Shown: positions 1-10,045 of the stretch, piece by piece | Layout: each line of letters starts with the position of its first letter | How positions within the stretch are numbered: the stretch's first letter is position 1 | NCBI RefSeq assembly: GCF_009646115.1 | Contig: NZ_CP045720.1 | Span: 434,001 to 498,000 of the forward strand | Direction of reading: 5' to 3' | Source: Pantoea eucalypti | Lineage (GTDB): Bacteria > Pseudomonadota > Gammaproteobacteria > Enterobacterales > Enterobacteriaceae | Length of the DNA: 64,000 bases | Made by a program: the position numbers and the translations under genes | Notes under the pieces: generated by a model | Databases searched by the model: none | Seen by the model: only the letters and a program-made list of their open reading frames with translations | Told to the model about the DNA's origin: nothing

Positions 1-1
1 T

Positions 2-589
2 TTCTTATCAATGTTGGGATTTCTGTGGGTCGCGGCCATTACGCCAGGCCCCAATAATATGTTACTCACCGCCTCGGGCGCTAATTTTGGCTTTCTGCGC
101 ACGATTCCGCTGATGATCGGCATCATGATCGGCATGCAGGTGATGCTGCTGATGGTGGCCTTTGGCGTAGGCGGTTTGATCCTGCTCTATCCCTCGCTGC
201 ATCTGATGCTGAAAATCGCCGGTAGCCTCTATCTGCTCTGGCTGGCGTGGAAGATAGCCACCGCCAGCTATGCAAAGCTGGAAACTGACCAGGCACCGGA
301 TGCGCCAATGCCGTTCTGGCAGGGCGGGCTGCTACAGCTGATCAACCCCAAAGCCTGGCTGATGGCGCTGGGCGCGGTCGCCAGCTTCAGTCTGGCCGGT
401 GATGCGTATCGTCATTCCGTGATGGCCATAAGCGTCGGTATGTTTCTGGTTAATCTGGTGTCGGGCGTCATCTGGATGGGATTTGGCGCGATGATTGGTC
501 GCATTCTGCGCAGTCGCCGCGCCTGGAGAATATTTAACCTCGCCATGGGGCTGCTGACCGCTGCCTGCGTGCTATTAATCTGGCACTGA
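2..589 (+). CDS. LysE/RhtB-family amino-acid exporter (5' end outside window)
   Basis: Probable inner-membrane exporter of an amino acid or related metabolite. The reading frame is open to the left edge, and the first in-frame ATG (position 11) lies only a few residues before the ITPGPNN motif that normally sits about 15-20 residues into LysE/RhtB proteins. The true start is therefore probably just outside the window. The protein is very hydrophobic, with about five to six membrane segments, a basic loop near SRRAWRIF and a short C-terminus. The substrate cannot be told from sequence. It converges on the LacI-type regulator gene with one base between the stop codons. Family assignment is firm; function beyond export is not. 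Confidence 0.85.
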   Translation, partial: FLSMLGFLWVAAITPGPNNMLLTASGANFGFLRTIPLMIGIMIGMQVMLLMVAFGVGGLILLYPSLHLMLKIAGSLYLLWLAWKIATASYAKLETDQAPDAPMPFWQGGLLQLINPKAWLMALGAVASFSLAGDAYRHSVMAISVGMFLVNLVSGVIWMGFGAMIGRILRSRRAWRIFNLAMGLLTAACVLLIWH

Positions 590-590
590 G

Positions 591-1571
591 TCAGCTGGAT
601 GCGCGTTCAACGCGCGTCCAGGGCAGCACCTCACGCATCACCGGCGCGTTCGGGTTGCGGATCTTCTGCAGCAGCAGCTGTACGCTGCGTGCGCCCAGCT
701 GATTCATCGGCTGTTCAATGGTAGTCAGTGGCGGATTCAGGCTGCGGGTAAAGGGCACTCCGTCAAACCCCACCACCGCCAGATCTTCCGGCACGCGCAG
801 ACCCGCTTCCAGCGCCGCATGCACCACGCCCATCGCCAGCACATCTGAAACCGCAAACACCGCATCCGGCGGTTCCGGCAATGCCATTAATTCCTTCATC
901 GCCTGAATGCCTGCCTCTGGGGAGATTTCATAGGTATAGGAGACGGCGGACCACGCATAGCCCAGCTCCTCAATGGCCTGGCGGTAGCCCTTTTCACGAT
1001 GATGCGAGTAGAGGTAACGCATGTCGCCATTGACCAGCCCAATGCGTTTCCGCCCTTTACCCGCGAGGTAATGGATGGTGTCACGCGCGGCTTCAAGGTG
1101 ATCAATGCTGACCGAGGAGGCGGGAATATCCGGATCAAATTCACAGCATTGCACCCAGGGCGCCCCGGCGATCAGCGCCTGCAAATCCTGCAACCCTGAT
1201 GCGGCATCCATCGTTATTACACCATCCACCACTTTTCCGGTCAGCAGCGAAAGATAGGCGGCTTCACGCTGAAGCTGCGAGGCGGAGTTGCAAAGCAGAA
1301 TGTGATAGCCGTGCAGTTCTGCTTCGGCTTCAATGCCCTGAACCACGCGCGAACAGAAGGGGTTGGTAATATCCGAGATCAGCACCAGCAGCATGTGGCT
1401 TTGTGCCGTCCGCAGCTGACGTGCCAGTAAGTTGGGCTGATAGTCGCAGGCAGAGATTGCCGCCAGAACTTTCTCACGCGTATCGGGCTTTACGCCGGGA
1501 TGCGCGTTGAGAACCCGCGATACCGTGGCTTTGGAAACGCCAGCCAGCTGAGCGACTTTCTCGATCGACAT
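591..1571 (-). CDS. LacI/GalR-family transcriptional regulator
   Basis: A DNA-binding repressor of the LacI/GalR family, 326 aa from the chosen start. The N-terminus carries the family helix-turn-helix (VAQLAGVSKATVSRVL, about residues 5-20) and hinge helix. It is followed by a periplasmic-binding-protein-like sensor domain (DITNPFC, GVITMD, AVFAVSDVLAMG, GFDG motifs). A longer frame opens at 1646, but its extra 25 residues are unlike any LacI N-terminus, so the start at 1571 is preferred. It resembles the CytR subgroup. The ligand is unknown and no neighbouring catabolic operon reveals it; the adjacent tau genes are normally run by Cbl/CysB, not a LacI protein. Confidence 0.88.
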   Translation of the reverse strand: MSIEKVAQLAGVSKATVSRVLNAHPGVKPDTREKVLAAISACDYQPNLLARQLRTAQSHMLLVLISDITNPFCSRVVQGIEAEAELHGYHILLCNSASQLQREAAYLSLLTGKVVDGVITMDAASGLQDLQALIAGAPWVQCCEFDPDIPASSVSIDHLEAARDTIHYLAGKGRKRIGLVNGDMRYLYSHHREKGYRQAIEELGYAWSAVSYTYEISPEAGIQAMKELMALPEPPDAVFAVSDVLAMGVVHAALEAGLRVPEDLAVVGFDGVPFTRSLNPPLTTIEQPMNQLGARSVQLLLQKIRNPNAPVMREVLPWTRVERASS

Positions 1572-1807
1572 CGGATTTAAAGACCTTAACAGGCAATAAT
1601 TGGGAACGCATATCAATAACACAGGCACAATGTGAGCGCCTGACATTTTTGCTTACTTTAGCTATTTTCAGCATTTGCGATTTTCAGCTTAGTTTTGCAG
1701 ATAGTGATCTAAGAACTTATTTCTATTAGGGATAATTTTTAATTCCTTTATGAAACTATTGCGTGCAGAGACACTGCCTCCACGATAAAACTGGTGGGGT
1801 AGTGATC

Positions 1808-2785
1808 ATGGCAGCAACACGTTTAACTTTCTTAGCCGCAGCGATGGCGCTGCTGGCGTTTCGGGCTGATGCAGTCAATGTCACCGTTGCGTACCAGACC
1901 TCTGCCGAACCGGCGAAAGTGGCACAGGCTGATGGCAGTTTTGCCAAAGAGAGCGGGGCCAGCGTCGACTGGCGTAAGTTTGACAGCGGTGCAGGCGTAT
2001 TGCGCGCGCTGGCGTCCGGCGACGTCCAGATTGGCAATATCGGCTCCAGTCCGTTAGCGGTCGCAGCGGCGCAAAAGCTGCCAATCGAAGCGTTTCTGCT
2101 TGCCTCACAGCTGGGCAACTCTGAAGCGCTGGTGGTAAAGAAGAACATCATCACTCCCAACGATCTCATCGGCAAGCGCATCGCGGTGCCGTTCATCTCT
2201 ACCACTCACTATAGCCTGCTTGCTGCACTGAAACACTGGGGCATCAAGCCGTCGCAGGTACAGCTGGTTAATCTGCAGCCGCCTGCGATTATCGCGGCGT
2301 GGCAGCGTGGCGACATTGATGGCGCTTACGTCTGGGCGCCTGCGGTGAATGAACTGGAAAAACAGGGCAAAGTGCTGACCGACTCGGCGGCAGTGGGGAG
2401 CTGGGGATCGCCGACGCTGGATGTCTGGGTGGTCCGCAAAGATTTCGCTGAGCAGCATCCGGAGATCGTGACCGCATTTGCCCGCAGCGCGCTTGATGCG
2501 CAGCAGGCCTATCTTAACAGCCCCGATAGCTGGCTGAAGCAGCCCGATAATCTCAGCAAACTCTCCCGCCTTAGCGGTGTGCCGGAAGCGCAGGTGCCGG
2601 ATCTGGTGAAGGGCAATACCTACCTCACGGCGCAGCAGCAGGTTGAGCAGCTGGGCAAACCGGTCAATAAAGCGATCGTCGATACTGCGCAGTTTCTGAA
2701 AGCACAGGGCCGGGTGCCGCAGGCGGATAACGACTACAGCAGCTATGTGACCTCCCGTTTCGTCGCACCATTAGTTAAACCCTAA
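1808..2785 (+). CDS. tauA: taurine ABC transporter, periplasmic substrate-binding protein
   Basis: Captures taurine in the periplasm and delivers it to TauBC. About 325 aa, with an N-terminal signal peptide (hydrophobic core LTFLAAAMALLAF, cleavage probably after RADA). The mature start VNVTVAYQTSAEPAKVAQ and segments such as IGKRIAVPFISTTHYSLL and DGAYVWAPAVNELEK follow E. coli TauA almost residue for residue. A longer frame starts at 1763, but 1808 gives a proper signal peptide and matches the family length. It is the first gene of tauABCD, 9 nt before tauB. Expression under sulfate limitation through Cbl/CysB is expected from the family; no binding site is claimed here. Confidence 0.95.
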   Translation: MAATRLTFLAAAMALLAFRADAVNVTVAYQTSAEPAKVAQADGSFAKESGASVDWRKFDSGAGVLRALASGDVQIGNIGSSPLAVAAAQKLPIEAFLLASQLGNSEALVVKKNIITPNDLIGKRIAVPFISTTHYSLLAALKHWGIKPSQVQLVNLQPPAIIAAWQRGDIDGAYVWAPAVNELEKQGKVLTDSAAVGSWGSPTLDVWVVRKDFAEQHPEIVTAFARSALDAQQAYLNSPDSWLKQPDNLSKLSRLSGVPEAQVPDLVKGNTYLTAQQQVEQLGKPVNKAIVDTAQFLKAQGRVPQADNDYSSYVTSRFVAPLVKP

Positions 2786-2794
2786 GGAGGCACG

Positions 2795-3562
2795 ATGCTG
2801 CGTATCGCTCATCTTCATGCCCGTTATGCCGGACAACCGGTGTTGCAGGATATCAATTTGCAGCTGGATAGCCATGAACTGCTGGTGGTGCTCGGCCCCT
2901 CCGGCTGCGGCAAAACCACGCTGCTTAATCTGGTTGCCGGATTTCTGCCGGTGGAGTCGGGCAGCATCACGCTGGATAACCAGCCAGTGACGGGGCCTGG
3001 TGCGGAGCGCGGCGTGGTGTTTCAGCATGAAGGCTTACTGCCATGGCGTAACGTGCTGGATAACGTTGCCTTTGGTCTGCAGCTGGCGGGGATGTCGCGT
3101 CCGGCGCGCGAGGCCATCGCACGGAAGCTCATCAGGCAGGTGGGGCTGGAAGGGGCGGAGAAGCGCGCCATCTGGCAGTTGTCAGGCGGTCAGCGGCAGC
3201 GGGTCGGCATTGCACGCGCGCTGGCGACCGATCCGCAACTGCTGCTGCTTGACGAGCCATTTGGCGCACTGGATGCCTTTACCCGCGAGCAGATGCAGAC
3301 CCTGCTGCTGACGCTGTGGCGCGACAGCGGTAAACAGATCCTGCTGATTACGCACGATATAGAAGAGGCTATTTTCCTGGCCAGCGAACTGATTCTGCTG
3401 TCGCCAGGACCCGGCCGCATCGTGGAACGCTTGCGGCCCGGCTTTGGTCAGCGCTTTGCCGCAGGTGAGTCGTGCCGCAGCATAAAATCCGATCCGCAGT
3501 TTATCGCCCAGCGCGAATATGTGCTGAGCCGCGTATTTGACCAGCGGGAGGCGTTTGCATGA
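2795..3562 (+). CDS. tauB: taurine ABC transporter, ATP-binding subunit
   Basis: ATPase that powers taurine import, on the cytoplasmic face of the membrane. The 255-aa protein has Walker [10 protein letters not shown] at 34-42, a Q-loop glutamine at 77, the LSGGQ signature at 129-133, Walker B LLLLDE at 149-154 and a D-loop GALD at 157-160. A strong Shine-Dalgarno (AAGGAGG) stands just before the ATG. The stop overlaps the tauC start in an ATGA arrangement, so translation is probably coupled. Length and order fit TauB; the closely related SsuB is less likely because tauD follows. Confidence 0.95.
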   Translation: MLRIAHLHARYAGQPVLQDINLQLDSHELLVVLGPSGCGKTTLLNLVAGFLPVESGSITLDNQPVTGPGAERGVVFQHEGLLPWRNVLDNVAFGLQLAGMSRPAREAIARKLIRQVGLEGAEKRAIWQLSGGQRQRVGIARALATDPQLLLLDEPFGALDAFTREQMQTLLLTLWRDSGKQILLITHDIEEAIFLASELILLSPGPGRIVERLRPGFGQRFAAGESCRSIKSDPQFIAQREYVLSRVFDQREAFA

Positions 3563-4386
3563 GCGCGTTAATCCACGACAAGTCTCTGCCGGTGCGCCGT
3601 CGTTTGCGCTGGCCATTTTCAACCACGTTCACGCTGAGCATGCTGAGTCTCTCTCTGCTGTTGCTGCTCTGGTGGGGCGTGACCGCGCTGGGCCTGATTG
3701 CTCCGCTGTTCCTGCCGTCGCCACAGCAGGTGTTCAGCAAGCTGCTGCTGATTGCCAGCGCCCAGGGCTTTATGGATGCCACGCTGTGGCAGCATCTGGC
3801 CGCCAGCCTGACGCGGATGCTGATTGCGCTGACCGCGGCTGCCGTCATCGGCATTCCGGTGGGGATTCTGATGGGCCTCAGCCCGGTAGCTCGCGGTCTG
3901 CTTGATCCGCTTATTGAGCTTTATCGCCCGATTCCGCCACTTGCCTATCTGCCGCTGATGGTGATCTGGTTTGGCATTGGTGAGACGTCGAAAATCCTGC
4001 TGATCAGCCTGGCCATCTTCGCGCCGGTGACGCTCTCCACGCTGGCCGGGGTGCGTAACACCCAGCAGGTACGGATTCGTGCGGCGCGCTCGCTGGGAGC
4101 TAACCGCTGGCAGCTGCTGCGCTGGGTGATTCTGCCGGGCGCGCTGCCGGAGATTCTGACCGGCCTGCGCATTGGGCTCGGGGTGGGCTGGTCAACGCTG
4201 GTGGCGGCGGAGCTGATTGCCGCCACGCGTGGCCTCGGTTTTATGGTGCAGTCAGCGGGAGAATTCCTCGCCACCGATGTGGTGCTGGCGGGTATCGCCG
4301 TGATTGCTTTTATCGCTTTTAGCCTGGAACTTGGGCTCCGCGCGTTGCAGCGCCGTCTGACGCCCTGGAGTGGAGAACAATCATGA
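3559..4386 (+). CDS. tauC: taurine ABC transporter, permease subunit
   Basis: Inner-membrane permease of the taurine importer, 275 aa, with a basic N-terminus and about six membrane segments. The cytoplasmic EAA loop that contacts TauB is visible around residues 170-190 ([25 protein letters not shown] in part, ending in the family's ALPEI). The gene overlaps tauB by 4 nt at its start and tauD by 4 nt at its end, the tight packing expected of one transcript. Length is typical for TauC/SsuC; TauC is chosen from operon context. Confidence 0.94.
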   Translation: MSALIHDKSLPVRRRLRWPFSTTFTLSMLSLSLLLLLWWGVTALGLIAPLFLPSPQQVFSKLLLIASAQGFMDATLWQHLAASLTRMLIALTAAAVIGIPVGILMGLSPVARGLLDPLIELYRPIPPLAYLPLMVIWFGIGETSKILLISLAIFAPVTLSTLAGVRNTQQVRIRAARSLGANRWQLLRWVILPGALPEILTGLRIGLGVGWSTLVAAELIAATRGLGFMVQSAGEFLATDVVLAGIAVIAFIAFSLELGLRALQRRLTPWSGEQS

Positions 4387-5222
4387 ATGAACGTCTGAGT
4401 TTTACCCCGCTTGGCCCTTACATAGGCGCGCAGGTCTCAAACCTGGATGTCTCACGGCCATTGAGTGATGCGCAGTTTGAGCAGCTGTATCATGGCTTGC
4501 TGCGTCATCAGGTGCTGTTTCTGCGGGACCAGAAAATAACGCCGGAACAGCATCGCGCACTGGCAATCCGTTTTGGCGACCTGCATATCCATCCGGTCTA
4601 TCCCCATGCGGAGGGCGTCGAAGAGATTATCGTGCTCGATACCCATCAGGATAATCCGCCGGATAATGACAACTGGCACACCGATGTCACCTTTATCGAA
4701 ACACCACCGGCTGTCGCGCTGCTGGCATCCAAAGTCTTACCGGAAGCGGGCGGTGACACGCTCTGGACCAGTGGCATCGCCGCTTACGAGGCGCTGTCAG
4801 TGCCTTTTAAGCAGTTGCTGGAGGGTCTCCGCGCCGAGCATGATTTTAAAAAATCATTCCAGGAGTATAAGTACCGCAAAACGGAGGAAGAACATCTGCG
4901 CTGGCAGCAGGCGGTGGCAAAACATCCACCCGTGCAGCATCCGGTAATCCGCACGCATCCGGTCAGCGGCAAAAAAGCGCTGTTTGTGAATGAAGGCTTT
5001 ACCACGCGGATCCTGGATTTAAGCGAGAAGGAGAGTGATGCGGTGCTGGGCTTCCTGTTTGCGCACGCCACCAAACCGGAGTTTCAGGTGCGCTGGCGCT
5101 GGCAGCCAGACGATCTGGCTATCTGGGATAATCGGGTCACGCAGCATTATGCCAATGCCGACTATTATCCGGCCCGGCGGATCATGCAGCGGGCAACGGT
5201 ACTGGGCGACAAACCCCGTTAA
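4383..5222 (+). CDS. tauD: taurine dioxygenase
   Basis: Fe(II)/2-oxoglutarate-dependent dioxygenase that hydroxylates taurine, releasing sulfite for cysteine synthesis and aminoacetaldehyde. The 279-aa protein keeps the iron-binding triad at the E. coli positions: H99 and D101 in WHTD and H255 in TQHYAN, plus the 2-oxoglutarate-binding R266. It is the last gene of tauABCD and is followed by a clear rho-independent terminator. It converges on yheS. With tauABC it gives a full taurine-to-sulfite route used when sulfate is scarce. Confidence 0.96.
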   Translation: MNERLSFTPLGPYIGAQVSNLDVSRPLSDAQFEQLYHGLLRHQVLFLRDQKITPEQHRALAIRFGDLHIHPVYPHAEGVEEIIVLDTHQDNPPDNDNWHTDVTFIETPPAVALLASKVLPEAGGDTLWTSGIAAYEALSVPFKQLLEGLRAEHDFKKSFQEYKYRKTEEEHLRWQQAVAKHPPVQHPVIRTHPVSGKKALFVNEGFTTRILDLSEKESDAVLGFLFAHATKPEFQVRWRWQPDDLAIWDNRVTQHYANADYYPARRIMQRATVLGDKPR

Positions 5223-5227
5223 AAAGC

Positions 5228-5254
5228 ATCTCCCCGTAAGCGGGGAGATTTTTT
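5228..5254 (+). terminator. rho-independent terminator of tauABCD
   Basis: An 8-bp perfect stem (ATCTCCCC / GGGGAGAT) with a 5-nt loop and a run of T follows the tauD stop by a few bases. It ends at the yheS stop codon, so it may also affect the convergent yheS transcript. Confidence 0.85.
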
Positions 5255-7157
5255 ATGAGGCCATAATCTGTTCGAGCTGTTCCTGGGCTTCCAGCCACGC
5301 CATCTCAACCTCTTCCAGCGCAGATTTACTTTCCGCCTGCCGCTTGAGTGCAGTGGTCAGGTCCGCTTTTCGGCTCTGATCATAAATCGCACTGTCTGCG
5401 AGCTGCGCTTCGGCATCGGCCAGCTGGCTCTGCCATTTGCTCATCTGCTTTTCCAGCTTCTCTATCTCTTTGCGCAGCGGCTGGGTCTGGGTGCGCAGTT
5501 CGGCATCACGGCGCTTTTGATCTTTACGCGCCTGGGCGCTGTTACCGTTATCCAGTTTCGGCGCGGCATCCTGTTGCGCCTGCTGTTTCTGCAGATCGCT
5601 CAGCCACTGCTGATAATCTTCGAGGTCGCCCTCAAACACATCCACTTTGCCATCATGCACCAGATAGAGATCGTCCGTGGTCGCGCGCAGCAGGTGACGG
5701 TCATGCGAGACCACCACCAGTGCACCTTCGAAGTCGATCAGCGCTTCGGTCAGCGCCTGGCGCATATCAAGATCCAGGTGGTTGGTTGGTTCATCGAGCA
5801 ACAGCAGGTTAGGGCGTTGCCAGACAATCAGCGCCAGCACCAGTCGCGCTTTCTCACCGCCGGAGAAGCGCTCAGTGTTCTCCGTGACTTTGTCGCCGCG
5901 GAAATCGAAGCCGCCCAGATAGTCGCGCAGCTGCTGTTCCAGCACGTCAGGCGCAATGCGCGACAGATGCTGCAGCGGTGACTCATCGGCCCGCAGGTAC
6001 TCCAGCTGATGCTGGGCGAAGTAACCAAGCTTGATCCCTTTCGCCAGCCCCATCTTGCCATGCATCGCCTCCAGCTCACCTGCCAGCAGCTTAATCAGGG
6101 TGGATTTACCGGCTCCGTTACGTCCCAGCAGGCCGATGCGTGAGCCTGGCACCAGGTTGAGCTTGATCGCGTCGAGAATGATGCGATCGCCATAACCTGC
6201 GGTGACCTTCTCCATCTTCATCAGTGGATTAGGCAGGTTTTCCGGCTTGCGGAAGGTGAAGCTGAATGGATTATCAACATGGGCGGGCGCAATCATCTCC
6301 ATGCGCTCCAGCATCTTGATGCGGCTCTGTGCCTGTTTCGCCTTGGTCGCCTGGGCGCGGAAGCGATCAATGTAGCTGTGCAAATGCGCGACTTTCTCCT
6401 GCTGACTCTCATACAGCGCCTGCTGCTGAGCCAGCTTGGCGACGCGCTGCCGTTCAAAGGAGCTGTAGTTGCCGGTATATTCGAACATCGACTCCTGTTC
6501 GATATGAATAATTTTGTCGATGACCGGATCGAGGAAGTCACGATCGTGCGAGATCAGGATCAGTGTGCCTTCATAACTTTTCAGCCAGCGCTCCAGCCAG
6601 ATCACCGCATCGAGATCGAGGTGGTTGGTCGGTTCATCCAGCAACAGCAGATCGGAACGGCAAATCAACGCCTGTGCCAGATTGAGGCGCATGCGCCAGC
6701 CACCAGAAAAGTCGCTGACCGGCCGTTGCAACTGCTCCTGACTGAAGCCCAGGCCGTGCAACAGGCTTGAGGCGCGCGCATGAATGCTCCACGCCTGCAC
6801 CGCGTCCAGCTGGCCATGCAGCAGCGCAATGGCATTGCCATCGTCACGCAGATTGGCGTCCGCCAGCTCGGCTTCAAGCTGACGAAACTGGCGATCGCCA
6901 TCAATCACGTACTCCAGCGCGGCTTTATCCAGCGCTGGCGTTTCCTGATTCACCCAGGCCAGCGCCCAGTGAGCGGGGAACGTGACGGTGCCGGCATCGC
7001 TGGTGATTTCACCTTTTAACAGCGACAGCAGCGTGGATTTCCCACAGCCGTTTTTACCCACCAGCCCGACCTTCTGACCGGGATTAATGGTGGCGGTGGC
7101 ATTGTCGAGCAGGACGCGGATGCCGCGGCGAATTTGTAAGGCTGAGAAGACAATCAT
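5253..7157 (-). CDS. yheS: ABC-F family ATPase YheS
   Basis: A soluble ABC-F protein with two ABC cassettes and no membrane domain; such proteins act on the ribosome, and YheS is linked to relief of certain stalled complexes. 634 aa, close to 637 in E. coli. Cassette 1 has GKNGCGKST near residue 34 and LLLLDEPTNHLDLDA; cassette 2 has GRNGAGKST and a second LLLLDEPTNHLDLD. The linker between them is charged and helical, and the C-terminus is a predicted coiled coil (KEIEKLEKQMSKWQ region). In E. coli yheT, yheU and prkB follow it; here tauD lies there instead. Confidence 0.95.
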   Translation of the reverse strand: MIVFSALQIRRGIRVLLDNATATINPGQKVGLVGKNGCGKSTLLSLLKGEITSDAGTVTFPAHWALAWVNQETPALDKAALEYVIDGDRQFRQLEAELADANLRDDGNAIALLHGQLDAVQAWSIHARASSLLHGLGFSQEQLQRPVSDFSGGWRMRLNLAQALICRSDLLLLDEPTNHLDLDAVIWLERWLKSYEGTLILISHDRDFLDPVIDKIIHIEQESMFEYTGNYSSFERQRVAKLAQQQALYESQQEKVAHLHSYIDRFRAQATKAKQAQSRIKMLERMEMIAPAHVDNPFSFTFRKPENLPNPLMKMEKVTAGYGDRIILDAIKLNLVPGSRIGLLGRNGAGKSTLIKLLAGELEAMHGKMGLAKGIKLGYFAQHQLEYLRADESPLQHLSRIAPDVLEQQLRDYLGGFDFRGDKVTENTERFSGGEKARLVLALIVWQRPNLLLLDEPTNHLDLDMRQALTEALIDFEGALVVVSHDRHLLRATTDDLYLVHDGKVDVFEGDLEDYQQWLSDLQKQQAQQDAAPKLDNGNSAQARKDQKRRDAELRTQTQPLRKEIEKLEKQMSKWQSQLADAEAQLADSAIYDQSRKADLTTALKRQAESKSALEEVEMAWLEAQEQLEQIMAS

Positions 7158-7269
7158 GTAAGCGCCGTATCGTCAGAATATGTTAATTTACTGGCAACAT
7201 AATGAGATTTTGCTGCGTCGTGCATGGTAGCTGAAAACCGCACCAATGACGACGCTTTGGAGGGAAAGG

Positions 7270-7821
7270 ATGTCGCAGCCACCCAGGGTTTTGCTGCTTT
7301 ATGCTCATCCGGAATCACAGGATTCGATCGCGAATCGGATTTTGTTACAGCCGGCTCAGGCACTGGAACACGTCACCGTGCACGATCTGTACGCGGCCTA
7401 TCCGGATTTTTTTATCGATATTCATCATGAACAACAGTTACTGCGCGAACATGACGTGATCATTTTTCAGCATCCGCTCTATACCTACAGCTGTCCGGCA
7501 TTGCTGAAAGAGTGGCTGGATCGGGTTCTGTCCCGCGGCTTCGCCAATGGCGTGGATGGCAATGCACTTGAAGGTAAATACTGGCGCAGCGTGGTGACGA
7601 CCGGCGAACCGGAAAGTGCCTTTAAGCAGCAGGGTCTGAACCGCTATTCGCTCAATGACATTATGCGGCCTTTTGAGCTGACCGCCCGGATGTGCCGTAT
7701 GCACTGGATGCCGCCGATGATTGTTTACATGGCACGTCGTCAGAGTCCTGAATTATTGAAAAATTACGCCCGCGCTTATGGTGACTGGCTCGCGGCACCG
7801 CTGCTGAATGGAGGGGTATAG
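7270..7821 (+). CDS. kefG: glutathione-regulated K+ efflux ancillary protein
   Basis: Flavodoxin-fold quinone-reductase-like protein needed for full KefB activity. 183 aa from the ATG at 7270, which has a good GGAGG 7 nt upstream and gives the family N-terminus [19 protein letters not shown]. An upstream in-frame ATG at 7246 lacks a comparable site. Conserved motifs include [20 protein letters not shown] and the late RMHWM segment. The stop TAG is directly followed by the kefB ATG, a tight two-gene unit as in E. coli. It is divergent from yheS. Confidence 0.94.
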   Translation: MSQPPRVLLLYAHPESQDSIANRILLQPAQALEHVTVHDLYAAYPDFFIDIHHEQQLLREHDVIIFQHPLYTYSCPALLKEWLDRVLSRGFANGVDGNALEGKYWRSVVTTGEPESAFKQQGLNRYSLNDIMRPFELTARMCRMHWMPPMIVYMARRQSPELLKNYARAYGDWLAAPLLNGGV

Positions 7822-9630
7822 ATGGAAGGGCAAACGCTGCTGACCGCGGGGGTGATTTATCTGGTCGCGGCGGTCTTGATTGTACCGGTGGCGGCTCGCC
7901 TCGGTATTGGTGCAGTTCTGGGTTATCTGGTGGCGGGTATCGCCATCGGCCCGTGGGGATTAGGTTTTATCAGCGACGTCGACGAGATTCTTCACTTCTC
8001 TGAGCTCGGCGTGGTTTTCCTGATGTTTATTATCGGGCTGGAGCTGAACCCGGCAAAGCTGTGGGCGCTGCGCCGCTCCATTTTTGGGGTCGGCGCGGCG
8101 CAGGTCATCTTCTCCGCAGCCATTCTCGGCGGCTTATTGTGGCTGACCCATTTTAGCTGGCAGGCGGCGATCATCGGCGGGATTGGCCTGGCGATGTCCT
8201 CGACCGCCATGGCGCTGCAGCTGATGATGGATAAAGGCATGAACCGCAGCGAAGCGGGTCAGCTGGGCTTTTCGGTGCTGCTGTTCCAGGATATCGCGGT
8301 TATTCCTGCCCTGGCGCTGATCCCGCTGCTGGCCGGGACCGACAGCGGCCATATCGACTGGATGAAGGTTGGCATGAAAGTGCTGGCGTTTGCCGGCATG
8401 CTGGTAGGCGGACGCTATCTGCTGCGACCAATCTTCCGTTACATCGCCGCATCGGGCGTGCGCGAGGTCTTTACCGCGGCGTCGCTGCTGCTGGTGCTGG
8501 GTTCCGCGCTGTTTATGGATGCGCTGGGCCTGTCGATGGCGCTGGGTACGTTTATTGCCGGGATCCTGCTGGCGGAGAGCGAATACCGCCATGAGCTGGA
8601 AGTGGCTATCGACCCGTTCAAAGGTTTACTGCTGGGCCTGTTCTTTATTTCGGTAGGCATGGCGCTCAATCTCGGTGTGCTCTATACCCATATTGTGACC
8701 ATCCTGCTGGGTGTGGTGACGCTGGTGGCGGTGAAAACAGGGGTGCTCTATGTGCTGGCGCGCATTTATGGCCTGCGCAGTTCAGAGCGACAGCAGTTCG
8801 CGGGTGTGCTGAGTCAGGGTGGTGAGTTCGCCTTTGTGCTATTTTCAGCGGCATCCTCGGCAAAGCTCTTCTCAGGCGAGCAACTGCCGATGCTGCTGGT
8901 GACGGTGACGCTGTCGATGATGACCACGCCGCTGCTGATGAAGGGAGTCGATCGTCTGCTGGCACGCCGCTTCAACGAGACGGATGAAGATGCAGAAAAA
9001 CACTTTGTTGAAGATGATCAGCCACAGGTGATTGTGGTGGGCTTTGGTCGCTTCGGTCAGGTGGTGGGACGCTTGTTGATGGCGAACAATAAACGCATCA
9101 CCGTGCTGGAGCGCGACATCAGTGTGGTAAGTCTGATGCGGAAATATGGCTATAAGGTCTATTACGGCGATGCTACCGAACTGGAGTTACTTCGGGCAGC
9201 CGGTGCAGCCAACGCGCAGTCAATTGTCATCACCTGCAATGAACCGGAAGATGTGATGACGATCGTGCATCTGTGCCAGCAGCATTTTCCGCAGCTGCAG
9301 ATTCAGGCGCGCGCCCGTGGCCGCGTCGAAGCCCATGAGCTGTTACAGGCAGGCGTCACGCAGTTCTCGCGCGAGACCTTCTCCAGTGCGCTGGAGCTGG
9401 GACGTAAAACATTGATGACGCTGGGGATGCATCCGCATCAGGCGCACCGCGCCCAGCAACATTTCCGCCGGCTTGATATGCGGATGTTGCGTGAGCTGAT
9501 GCCCAATCTCTCTGAAAGTGCGGCGCAGGCTTCACGAGTCCGTGAAGCACGGCGTGAACTGGAAGATATCTTCCAGCGCGAAATGCAGCACGAGAAGCGG
9601 CAGTTCGACGGCTGGGACGATGACCAATAA
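7822..9630 (+). CDS. kefB: glutathione-regulated K+/H+ antiporter
   Basis: Potassium efflux antiporter of the CPA2 family, opened by glutathione adducts to acidify the cytoplasm and protect against electrophiles such as methylglyoxal. 602 aa: an N-terminal membrane domain of about a dozen helices (residues 1-380, with the [18 protein letters not shown] segment) and a C-terminal KTN/RCK domain starting near 400 with the Rossmann motif [12 protein letters not shown]. The glutathione-binding region is thus present. It pairs with kefG directly upstream; yheV follows after a short gap. Confidence 0.96.
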   Translation: MEGQTLLTAGVIYLVAAVLIVPVAARLGIGAVLGYLVAGIAIGPWGLGFISDVDEILHFSELGVVFLMFIIGLELNPAKLWALRRSIFGVGAAQVIFSAAILGGLLWLTHFSWQAAIIGGIGLAMSSTAMALQLMMDKGMNRSEAGQLGFSVLLFQDIAVIPALALIPLLAGTDSGHIDWMKVGMKVLAFAGMLVGGRYLLRPIFRYIAASGVREVFTAASLLLVLGSALFMDALGLSMALGTFIAGILLAESEYRHELEVAIDPFKGLLLGLFFISVGMALNLGVLYTHIVTILLGVVTLVAVKTGVLYVLARIYGLRSSERQQFAGVLSQGGEFAFVLFSAASSAKLFSGEQLPMLLVTVTLSMMTTPLLMKGVDRLLARRFNETDEDAEKHFVEDDQPQVIVVGFGRFGQVVGRLLMANNKRITVLERDISVVSLMRKYGYKVYYGDATELELLRAAGAANAQSIVITCNEPEDVMTIVHLCQQHFPQLQIQARARGRVEAHELLQAGVTQFSRETFSSALELGRKTLMTLGMHPHQAHRAQQHFRRLDMRMLRELMPNLSESAAQASRVREARRELEDIFQREMQHEKRQFDGWDDDQ

Positions 9631-9653
9631 TCTCTTAAAACAGGCAGAAGCTA

Positions 9654-9848
9654 ATGCGTAAACGTTTTATTGCCGGTGCGACATGCCCGCACTGTCAGGA
9701 AAAGGACACGCTGGCGATGTGGCGTGAAAATAATGTTGATGTGGTGGAGTGCGTGAAGTGTGGTCATCAGATGCGCGAGGCGGATAAGCAGGCGCGCGAT
9801 CAGGTTCGCTCAAATGAACAGGTTATTGGCATTTTCCATCCTGAGTAG
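9654..9848 (+). CDS. yheV: small zinc-ribbon protein YheV
   Basis: A conserved 64-aa protein of unknown role found next to kefB in enterobacteria. It starts MRKRFIAG and carries two cysteine pairs, CPHC near residue 15 and CVKC near residue 40, spaced as in a zinc ribbon. The C-terminus VIGIFHP is typical of the family. A purine-rich AGGCAGAAGC precedes the ATG. Its conserved position after kefB suggests co-transcription. Confidence 0.9.
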   Translation: MRKRFIAGATCPHCQEKDTLAMWRENNVDVVECVKCGHQMREADKQARDQVRSNEQVIGIFHPE

Positions 9849-10045
9849 CGGAATCGGGCAGCTTTTTTTACGCTTGAACTTACAGCGGGATTGAATTCCG
9901 TTACAATTACCGCCATTAAGGCTTAAGTCGCAAGAGAATGTGAAATCCCTCTTGTACTCAGCCCCGAACCTTTCTGGTTGGTGTTATTGCACGCAAGAAT
10001 AGACCAATGAGACGGGATCTCAGCTCTCAACGGTTAGGAGATATC

